This document shows, piece by piece, positions 27,234 to 34,478 of a stretch of DNA of 64,000 nucleotides. The DNA is from Sphingorhabdus sp. M41 (GTDB taxonomy: Bacteria > Pseudomonadota > Alphaproteobacteria > Sphingomonadales > Sphingomonadaceae): contig NZ_CP014545.1 in assembly GCF_001586275.1 (NCBI RefSeq), forward strand, positions 1,204,501 to 1,268,500, given 5' to 3'. The position numbers and the translations under genes were made by a program. Each line of letters starts with the position of its first letter. The stretch's first letter is position 1. Under the pieces are notes generated by a model, which was not told the origin of the DNA, did not search any database, and saw only the letters and a program-made list of their open reading frames with translations.

Positions 27234-28814
27234 ATGAGTGAGCAGAGCAACATCAGCCAGTTGAGCGCGCAAGACGCCCAGTTTCTCTATATTCAGTCCG
27301 CGACAAATCTTACCCATGTGATGGCGGTTTATATTTACGATCCTTCAACCGCTCCCGGCGGCAAGGTAAGGTTCAAGGACATTATCGAACATATGCGCAA
27401 GCGCATGGATATCTCGCCGATGTTCAAGCGGAAATTATACCGTTTGCCGATGGATATCGATCATCCTTACTGGGTCAAAGACGAACATTTCGATCTCGAA
27501 GCGCATATTTCCCACGGCCGTCTGCCGGAGCCCGGCGACTGGCGGCAATTTTGTATTCACGTTGCCCGTCACCACAGCAAGCCGCTGGACATGACTCGGC
27601 CGCTCTGGGACATGTATGTGGTTGAGGGGCTCGACAATATTCCCGGCTATGCCAAGGGCAGCTATGCCATATTGACGAGAATCCATCATTCCACCATCGA
27701 TGGTGTTTCGGGCGCTCATTTCTTTGCCGCTATCTCGGATAAGGACGCCAAAGGCACGCCTGCGATACCGCTGCCGGAAGGCAGGCCGGCCGCTGTGGAT
27801 TTACCGACGGTCGCCGAGATATTGAGCCGGGCGGTCAACAGCACCGTCAGCTCACCAGTAAAATTGGCTCAGGCACTGCTGAAATTCACGCCAGCGCTTA
27901 TTTCCACGGCGCAACAAAGCCTGAAAGGGGGCGAAGACCAAACGGCTAGCGGCGTTCCCCAGACACGGTTTAACGGCCCGGTCACGCCCAATAAAGTGTT
28001 TGATGCGGTCACGTTTGATCTCGAAGAACTGAAGAAAATGCGTCTGAAAGTGAGTGATGCGACTATCAATGATGTTGTACTCGCAATCTGCAGCGGCGCC
28101 CTTCGACACTATCTGACGAAACATAAGGAACTACCCGAAGAGTCGCTTGTAGCAGTGGCTCCCGTGAACGCGCGCAGCCGTTCGGGGGACGATGCCACTC
28201 CCGGCAACAACATATCCGCGATGACGATAAAGATCTGGTCGAATATTGTCGATCCGGTGGAGCGCCTTGAAGCAATCAAGGATACGACGCGCGAAACCAA
28301 AGCAGCAAAGTCGGGGCTCAGCGCACGTATCATGACCGATCTGACCAAACATATTCCTGGCGTTACCATGGCGAGCGTGGCGCGTATCCTGACCGACGAA
28401 CGTTTTGCGCCGAAAATGAGCAATTTGATGATTTCCAACGTTCCGGGCCCCCAGATTCAACTTTATATGAACGGTGCGAAGTTGACCCATCAATATGGCC
28501 TGGCACCTTTGGCGCACGGGATGGGCCTGTTTATTGCCACGCCAAGCTATAACGGAACAATTTCTTTCAGCATCATATCCGACCGCAAAATGATGCCCGA
28601 TGTTGAGTTTTTCCGGGAATGCCTGCAAAGAGCATTTGACGAACTCCGGGAAGCCAAGCCAAATGCTGCTGCCCGTCGGCCTAAAAAAGCGGCGGTGGCG
28701 CCAAAAAAGCCGCAAACGCCCAAAGACGGCTCGGTGATGTATCGAAGGGTTGCCAAAAAGCCCAGAACAGTGGCACCCAAGGCGATCGGTGGAAGCACGC
28801 CGAAAGTGAAATAG
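27234..28814 (+). CDS. Wax ester synthase / diacylglycerol acyltransferase (WS/DGAT)
   Basis: Joins acyl-CoA to a fatty alcohol or diacylglycerol to give wax ester or triacylglycerol. The condensing motif HHxxxDG is H151-H-S-T-I-D156-G157. Other family blocks: PLWDMYVVEGL, NDVVLAICSGALR and MISNVPGPQ. The length is 526 aa against about 460 for many members; the excess is a basic Lys/Pro/Ala-rich C-terminal tail (about 475-526). A similar basic tail is on the first enzyme of the operon. SD AAAGGA precedes the ATG. Confidence 0.95.
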   Translation: MSEQSNISQLSAQDAQFLYIQSATNLTHVMAVYIYDPSTAPGGKVRFKDIIEHMRKRMDISPMFKRKLYRLPMDIDHPYWVKDEHFDLEAHISHGRLPEPGDWRQFCIHVARHHSKPLDMTRPLWDMYVVEGLDNIPGYAKGSYAILTRIHHSTIDGVSGAHFFAAISDKDAKGTPAIPLPEGRPAAVDLPTVAEILSRAVNSTVSSPVKLAQALLKFTPALISTAQQSLKGGEDQTASGVPQTRFNGPVTPNKVFDAVTFDLEELKKMRLKVSDATINDVVLAICSGALRHYLTKHKELPEESLVAVAPVNARSRSGDDATPGNNISAMTIKIWSNIVDPVERLEAIKDTTRETKAAKSGLSARIMTDLTKHIPGVTMASVARILTDERFAPKMSNLMISNVPGPQIQLYMNGAKLTHQYGLAPLAHGMGLFIATPSYNGTISFSIISDRKMMPDVEFFRECLQRAFDELREAKPNAAARRPKKAAVAPKKPQTPKDGSVMYRRVAKKPRTVAPKAIGGSTPKVK

Positions 28815-28894
28815 GAGCGGATAGATCGTATGCCGCCCGATCCTCGGGTGGTGAGCGCTACCATGCGTAATTTTGGTGAAAGAGTGAACCGAAG

Positions 28895-30367
28895 ATGATC
28901 CTGAACACGACTTTGAAAATGGAAAAAGCCATGGCCCAGGCCAAGAGCTATTCCGAATGGTCGAAAGCCGCGAAAGCCCACGACAAATCCACCGGAGTCG
29001 ACATCTGGAAGGCGTCGGATGAGAGTAAGCATTTTGACCATAAGTCCATCCGCCGCCGCCTGAAACGTCTTTCAAAACTGTGGAAATCTCAGGACAATGC
29101 GGGGCTTCTCTATGCTCTGAATGAGGGCATCCATGGGAATATGGACGGCATGGGCCATGCCCGCCTTCATCAAAAAGCGCAATTTGGCACCAAGGCGCTC
29201 ATCCAGGACTATGTCGGAGCGATCGTAAATTCACTGGAATATCTGGCGAGTGACAAGGTGACCGATATCCCGTTCGAGGAGAAACTCGATTTCTTCCGCC
29301 GGGCGCAACATTGCTATGGGCGATCAGCGTTTCTGATGAGCGGTTCCGGTGCTTTTCTCTATTTTCATGTCGGGGTTGCAAAAGCGCTTTGGGAGGAGGG
29401 CCTGCTGCCGGATATCATGTCCGGTTCCAGTGGCGGCTCGGTCGTTGGCGCTTTGATCAGCACGCACGCCGATAAGGAAATTCCCCACTTCTTCAAGCCG
29501 GAAAACCTCATCATGGGAACGGATCATGATGATGGCGGGCAGGGTGGTTTCCTGGGTGGCCCCAGTCGCATGCGGGCGGATGAAATACGCCAGCGGCTAA
29601 CCGACTTGCTTCCGGATCTGACATTTCAGGAAGCCTATGAACTTACCGGGCGCCATCTCAACGTTTCGATCGCCCCGGCGGAAACACATCAGACGTCACG
29701 TCTGCTGAACGCCATTGCTTCGCCCAATGTCTATATCCGGGAAGCGGTGCTGGCCTCTTGCGCGGTCCCCGGCATCTATCCACCAGTCACATTGGCGGCA
29801 AAAGATCATCGCGGCGAGCGGATTCCCTATTTGCCCAATCGGAAATGGGTGGACGGTTCCGTGACGAATGACTTGCCGGTCAAAAGGCTTGCCCGTCTCT
29901 ATGGCGTCAATCACCATATCGTTAGCCAGGCGAACCCGCTGATTACGCCTTTTGCCACCGATTTTAGTCAGAAACGCAATCCGCTTTCATCGATCCGCAA
30001 TGCGACGACAGCGACCATGAAAGCATGGCTCAACGCCAATGTGGAAATGATGCAGAAGCCGCTGTCCTATTTCCCGCGTCTAAACAGCATGGCCAATATG
30101 GCACTGTCGGTTATCAATCAGGATTATACGGGTGATATCAATATCATCCGTCCGACCATGTTCTGGGGGCCCTCCAAGATTCTGAGCAACTTGCCGATCG
30201 AGGATATTGCCGAACTGATCCAGCTTGGCGAGCGCACGACCTGGCCGAAAATTGAAATGGTTCGCACGCAGACCAAGATCAGCCAGACTCTGGATCGCAT
30301 TTTGTTCGAATATGAAAATGAACTGGCGCACGATCATGAATTGGTGATGAAAAGGAATATCGCTTGA
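28895..30367 (+). CDS. Patatin-like lipase with DUF3336-type N terminus
   Basis: A 490-aa protein resembling the Tgl3/4/5-SDP1 type of triacylglycerol lipase. An N-terminal helical region (about 15-140) precedes the patatin core. The core has the oxyanion region SGSGAFLYFHVGV (149-161), the nucleophile S179 in GSSGG (177-181), and the catalytic Asp D320 in WVDGSVTNDLP. The ending has the conserved DINIIRP and IELGER-like segment. Starts at 28895, 28919 and 28931 are all possible; SD is weak at each. It overlaps the next gene by 4 bp. In this operon it would mobilise the stored lipid. Confidence 0.88.
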   Translation: MILNTTLKMEKAMAQAKSYSEWSKAAKAHDKSTGVDIWKASDESKHFDHKSIRRRLKRLSKLWKSQDNAGLLYALNEGIHGNMDGMGHARLHQKAQFGTKALIQDYVGAIVNSLEYLASDKVTDIPFEEKLDFFRRAQHCYGRSAFLMSGSGAFLYFHVGVAKALWEEGLLPDIMSGSSGGSVVGALISTHADKEIPHFFKPENLIMGTDHDDGGQGGFLGGPSRMRADEIRQRLTDLLPDLTFQEAYELTGRHLNVSIAPAETHQTSRLLNAIASPNVYIREAVLASCAVPGIYPPVTLAAKDHRGERIPYLPNRKWVDGSVTNDLPVKRLARLYGVNHHIVSQANPLITPFATDFSQKRNPLSSIRNATTATMKAWLNANVEMMQKPLSYFPRLNSMANMALSVINQDYTGDINIIRPTMFWGPSKILSNLPIEDIAELIQLGERTTWPKIEMVRTQTKISQTLDRILFEYENELAHDHELVMKRNIA

Positions 30368-31227
30368 GGCACGAAATCGGGACGCTGACGCTATCGACCG
30401 GGTCCACAGCGGCCGGGTCAAAATTGCACATGGAAAAGTGGCTTCCAGACGATGATCCCAAAGCGGTAATCTTGCTGGTTCACGGTTATGCCGAACATGC
30501 TGGCCGTTACGAATATTTTGCCCAACATTGCGTGGGCAAAGGCTATGCGGTTTATGCCATCGATCACTGGGGGCATGGCCAATCCGATGGCACGCCCGGA
30601 TTTGTTCCTGATTTTTCGGTTTTTCACGATGGCGTTGACCAGTTGCTTGCTTCCGCCACCCATGATTATCCGGCATTGCCGGTCATGCTTGTGGGCCATA
30701 GTATGGGAGGATTGATCAGCGCTACCTACCTATTGTCCAACCAGTCCAAATTTGCTGCCTGTGTGCTGTCCGGTCCAGCGATAAAAGCAGCAGAAGAACC
30801 CTCTGCATTCTTGAAGGCCATAAGCGGATTTTTGTCCCGTTTCTTTCCGAAACTGGGTGTTCTCGAACTCGATCCGAATGGCGTCAGTCGCGATCCGAAA
30901 GTCGTTGCAGACTATCTTGCCGATCCGCTCGTCTACAATGGCAAGATGGGGGCACGATTGGCTGCGGAACTGTTGACCAACATGACCAAAATTCAGGAAA
31001 ATGCCGGGCAGATTTCTTTGCCGATGCTCCTGCTTCACGGTGGAAAGGACAGTCTGGCTGCCGCTGAGGGGTCGGAATTTCTGGACCGTCATATATCCTC
31101 AAGCGACAAACAGCTCAAAATCTATCCGAAATTGTTTCACGAAATATTCAATGAACCGGAAAAAGACGCAGTGTTGAACGATATGACCGACTGGTTGGAC
31201 AAACAACTGGCGGCGAGAGGAGTGTAA
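30364..31227 (+). CDS. Alpha/beta hydrolase, monoacylglycerol-lipase type
   Basis: A 287-aa cytosolic hydrolase with the MAGL/lysophospholipase pattern: LLVHGYAEHAGRYEYFA, the nucleophile S113 in GHSMGG, an acid in LLHGGKDSL and a His in KLFHEIFNEPEK. The start is TTG overlapping the lipase stop (TTGA at 30364-30367), with an SD-like AAAAGGAA upstream. It probably completes triacylglycerol breakdown to glycerol and fatty acid. Confidence 0.88.
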   Translation: MRHEIGTLTLSTGSTAAGSKLHMEKWLPDDDPKAVILLVHGYAEHAGRYEYFAQHCVGKGYAVYAIDHWGHGQSDGTPGFVPDFSVFHDGVDQLLASATHDYPALPVMLVGHSMGGLISATYLLSNQSKFAACVLSGPAIKAAEEPSAFLKAISGFLSRFFPKLGVLELDPNGVSRDPKVVADYLADPLVYNGKMGARLAAELLTNMTKIQENAGQISLPMLLLHGGKDSLAAAEGSEFLDRHISSSDKQLKIYPKLFHEIFNEPEKDAVLNDMTDWLDKQLAARGV

Positions 31228-31229
31228 TT

Positions 31230-32168
31230 TTGGAAGCGATCGAAATTTTCCTGGCGATCCTGGGCATCTTGATGGTGTCGCTGCTTGCTCTCTATGTACT
31301 GTTCCCGCGTATGTTGTACGGCTTTCTTCGCAATACATTGCGGCGAAAAGGCAAGCTGACAGCAAAATCGATACAAGTGGGCGATATGAACTGGCCTTAT
31401 CTCGAAGGTGGTCCATCAGATGGCGAGCCATTGGTGCTGCTTCACGGCTTCGGCGGTGACAAGGATAATTGGGCGATATATGCGCCGGAAATCGTCGGAA
31501 AATATCGCCTGATAGCTCCCGACTTGCCTGGTTTCGGAGAGAATATTCGGGACATTGATCGTGACTATGACATGGCGACGCAGGCGTCCCGAGTTCGCGA
31601 TTTTCTGAACGCTATGGGTATCGATAAATGCCATATTGGCGGAAACAGCATGGGCGGCTTTGTCTCGCTGCGCTTTGCGCTGGATTACCCGGAACGCTTG
31701 ATTTCAATGACTTTGTTCAACAATGCAGGTGTCGTCGGAGCCAATGAAAGCAAGCTTCAGAAAGAGGCCTTGGCCGGTAAAAATCCGCTGGAGATCCACA
31801 GTCCCGACGACGTAAAGCGGATGCTCGCGTTCGTTGCTCACAAACCGATGAAGGTCCCCGGGCAATTCCGGAAGATTTTCTACGAAGATTTTGCCGTCCA
31901 TCGCGAGTTGCTCGACAAGATATTCTGGAATCTGGTGGAGGATGGCACGGAGAAGGCACTGAATGACCAGCTTGATCAGGTGAAGGCGCCGACGCTCATC
32001 ATCTGGGGCCGCCATGACCAGCTGATAGATGTCAGTTGCGTCAATGTGCTGGAAGACGGCATTCCAAATTCTGAATCGGCGGTATTTGAAGAAGTCGGTC
32101 ATGTGCCGATGATCGAGAACCCCAAGGGGACCGCTGAAAGACATCTCGAGTTCCTTGCAAAATATTGA
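31230..32168 (+). CDS. Membrane-anchored alpha/beta hydrolase (ABHD6-like)
   Basis: A 312-aa protein with an N-terminal membrane anchor (about 5-25, IFLAILGILMVSLLALYVLF) and an alpha/beta hydrolase domain. The domain has LLHGFGGDKDNW, the nucleophile S140 in GGNSMGGF, an acid in IIWGRHDQLID and a His in VGHVPMIENP. The anchor plus the core resemble ABHD6-type monoacylglycerol lipases. The TTG start lies 2 bp after the previous stop, with GAGAGGAG upstream. It may act on lipid at the membrane while the upstream hydrolase acts in the cytosol. Confidence 0.85.
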   Translation: MEAIEIFLAILGILMVSLLALYVLFPRMLYGFLRNTLRRKGKLTAKSIQVGDMNWPYLEGGPSDGEPLVLLHGFGGDKDNWAIYAPEIVGKYRLIAPDLPGFGENIRDIDRDYDMATQASRVRDFLNAMGIDKCHIGGNSMGGFVSLRFALDYPERLISMTLFNNAGVVGANESKLQKEALAGKNPLEIHSPDDVKRMLAFVAHKPMKVPGQFRKIFYEDFAVHRELLDKIFWNLVEDGTEKALNDQLDQVKAPTLIIWGRHDQLIDVSCVNVLEDGIPNSESAVFEEVGHVPMIENPKGTAERHLEFLAKY

Positions 32169-32229
32169 AATTCCCTTCAGTTTAAACGGGATTGGCGCCC
32201 GCTAGAGGAGTCGTCGATGGAGGGGTTTT

Positions 32230-33231
32230 ATGGAATTGAAAGTCGGATTGCTCGGTGGAGGCTCATGGGGAACCACGGTTGCGTCTCTGGTTTCGCGCAA
32301 TGCGCCGATTAAAATCTGGGCACGGGATCCGGAAACAGTCAGCGATATCAACGACAATCATTGTAACAGCAAATATTTGCCAGACATAAAATTGCCTGAA
32401 GCTTTGACAGCAACGTCCGAAATCGGCGAGGCCGTATCTGGCGCAGACGTGTTGGTGATGGGAATACCCTCCAGCAATTTCCGCAGTGTATTGGAAGAAG
32501 CAAAGCAATATCTCCGACCCTGGGTTCCGGTGATCAGCCTTACCAAGGGTCTGGAACTGGCCACCAGCAAGCGGATGACCGAGGTTATCGAGGAAGTTCT
32601 GCCGGGGCATCCTGTTGGCGTCCTCACCGGCCCCAATCTGGCGCGCGAAATCATGGCGGGGCAGGCGGCTGCCAGCGTGATCTCGATGGAAGACGAGATT
32701 ATCGTCAAGCAACTGCAGCAGCTTTTCCACTCCGGCCTGTTTCGCGTCTACACCAATACCGACCTGCTGGGTTGCGAACTGGGTGGCGTGCTCAAGAATA
32801 TCATCGCCATCGCAGTCGGCATGGGTGACGGTTTGGGAGCGGGAGATAATACACGGTCGGCATTGATTACCAGAGGGCTAGCCGAGATCACGCGTCTGGG
32901 CGTCGCGATGGGCGGAAAACCCGAAACATTTTCGGGCCTGACCGGCATGGGTGACATGATCGCTACATGTACCAGTCCGCTGAGCCGCAATCGTCATGTC
33001 GGTGTCGAGCTGGGCAAGGGGCGACATATTGATGAAATCATCGACGAAATGCACATGGTTGCCGAAGGTGTCAAAAGTGCGCCGACGGTGATCGCCTTGG
33101 CCAAGAAATATGGTGTAGCGATGCCAATTGCCGAGGATGTTTTTGAAGTCACCAAGGGGAATCGCTCGGCCGTGCGTGCATTCCGCGGACTGGTAAATCA
33201 GTCGGCTGGTGCGGAGTCAGACGCGGGTTAA
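32230..33231 (+). CDS. gpsA: NAD(P)-dependent glycerol-3-phosphate dehydrogenase
   Basis: Makes glycerol-3-phosphate from dihydroxyacetone phosphate, the substrate of PlsB. The Rossmann motif GLLGGGSWGTTVA is at the N terminus. Catalytic blocks are LTKGLE, LTGPNLAREI, GCELGGVLKNIIAIAVGMGDG (family signature, shown in part) and TCTSPLSRNRHVG. The length is 333 aa, normal. ATG 32230 has SD GGAGGGG upstream. As last gene of the lipid operon it links precursor supply to storage. Confidence 0.97.
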   Translation: MELKVGLLGGGSWGTTVASLVSRNAPIKIWARDPETVSDINDNHCNSKYLPDIKLPEALTATSEIGEAVSGADVLVMGIPSSNFRSVLEEAKQYLRPWVPVISLTKGLELATSKRMTEVIEEVLPGHPVGVLTGPNLAREIMAGQAAASVISMEDEIIVKQLQQLFHSGLFRVYTNTDLLGCELGGVLKNIIAIAVGMGDGLGAGDNTRSALITRGLAEITRLGVAMGGKPETFSGLTGMGDMIATCTSPLSRNRHVGVELGKGRHIDEIIDEMHMVAEGVKSAPTVIALAKKYGVAMPIAEDVFEVTKGNRSAVRAFRGLVNQSAGAESDAG

Positions 33232-33517
33232 AATTACTCGCTATTTTGCAGGCCCAAACCCCTGAGATCATAACTAAAACAAAATTATGAGGGGACAAAT
33301 TTTGCCTCATCTTGCAAAATATTAACCAATTCGGCAGAAATAATTTCGCTCAAATGACTTAAAGATAAGCAAATTTACGAGTCAATTAAGCATGTTACAA
33401 AATCTTCTCGGTTTTACTTGCATTGAAATGGGGCATATCATAAAATTTTCCACAGTAGGCAGAGGAATTCGTTAGGCTGAGTATCGCCAAGGACCTTTGT
33501 CGAACAAGGAGTATAAT
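33232..33517. other. AT-rich intergenic region upstream of rpfF
   Basis: 286 bp, noticeably more AT-rich than the flanks. No gene seen. It contains a likely rpfF promoter (33418-33446). Confidence 0.5.
33418..33446 (+). promoter_or_regulatory. Putative sigma70-type promoter of rpfF
   Basis: TTGCAT (33418-33423), 17-bp spacer, TAAAAT (33441-33446), about 72 bp before the rpfF ATG. The -10 matches 5 of 6 consensus bases. Confidence 0.45.
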
Positions 33518-34471
33518 ATGGACTTTCGCAGTCGCGCTGCCAACGAATTGGATCGGAATTTGCCGATCGAAGCGAATGATATGCTAGTCCAGGCACCTTC
33601 CATTTCAGAAACTGATATTTTTTCAAAACAGTTTCGGGAGATCGATCTGCGATTTGATCGTTCCGATGAAATATTCTGGTGTTATATGAATCAGAAATCA
33701 CGCCCAAGCTATACTTATGAGCTGGGAGAAGAGATTCAGCAGGTCCAAGACTGGATTCACTCGACTTATGCGATGGACGGCTCGAAGGCCGCGGATCCTT
33801 TACGTTACTTTGTCGCAGGTTCCCACACGCCGGGCATATACAATCTTGGAGGCGATCTGAATCACTTTGCAAGTTGTATTCGTCGTCGTGATCTGGGGGC
33901 GTTGAAGAAATACGCTCGAACATGTGTTCACATGCAATATGAGAATAGCACCGCCTTTGGCGCGCCAATCATTACGATGGCGCTTGTGCAGGGCGATGCG
34001 TTGGGCGGTGGGTTTGAGCACGCGCTTGCTTTTGATATCCTGGTTGCCGAGAAAAGCGCACGCTTGGGCCTTCCGGAAATTCTGTTCAATCTCTTTCCCG
34101 GCATGGGTGCTTACAGCTTTTTGCGGCAGCGTCTCAGCCGCAAGGATACTGAGAGATTCATTCTTGAAGGCAAATTATTTACGGCGGCCGAGCTATATGA
34201 CATGGGCGTCGTCGATATATTGGCAGAAGATGGGATGGGCGAAGCCGCCATCGTCGAATATACAAAGGCAAACCGGAAGCGTTTCCACGCGGAACGGGCT
34301 GTCTATCGCGCCCGCAAAATCGCCAATCCGGTTAGCTTGGAAGAGCTGCTGGAAATCACCGATACATGGGCGGAAACCGCGCTATATCTGGATGAATCGG
34401 ACGTTCGCAAGATGGAACGGTTGGCGAGAGCGCAGGACCGCCGGATTATGCGGTCACTAAAGGCCGTCTGA
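33518..34471 (+). CDS. rpfF: DSF synthase RpfF (enoyl-CoA hydratase/isomerase family)
   Basis: Makes cis-2-unsaturated fatty acid signals (diffusible signal factor) from acyl-ACP by dehydration and thioester cleavage. The 317-aa crotonase-fold protein has NLGGDLNHF (oxyanion region) and QGDALGGGFEHALAFD with E167, then LPEILFNLFPGMGAYSF with E187. The two Glu are 20 residues apart, as are E141 and E161 of Xanthomonas RpfF. ATG 33518 has AAGGAG at 33506-33511; a TTG in frame at 33497 is less likely. It converges with an RpfC-type kinase gene, 7 bp apart. Confidence 0.9.
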   Translation: MDFRSRAANELDRNLPIEANDMLVQAPSISETDIFSKQFREIDLRFDRSDEIFWCYMNQKSRPSYTYELGEEIQQVQDWIHSTYAMDGSKAADPLRYFVAGSHTPGIYNLGGDLNHFASCIRRRDLGALKKYARTCVHMQYENSTAFGAPIITMALVQGDALGGGFEHALAFDILVAEKSARLGLPEILFNLFPGMGAYSFLRQRLSRKDTERFILEGKLFTAAELYDMGVVDILAEDGMGEAAIVEYTKANRKRFHAERAVYRARKIANPVSLEELLEITDTWAETALYLDESDVRKMERLARAQDRRIMRSLKAV

Positions 34472-34478
34472 TATTCAC

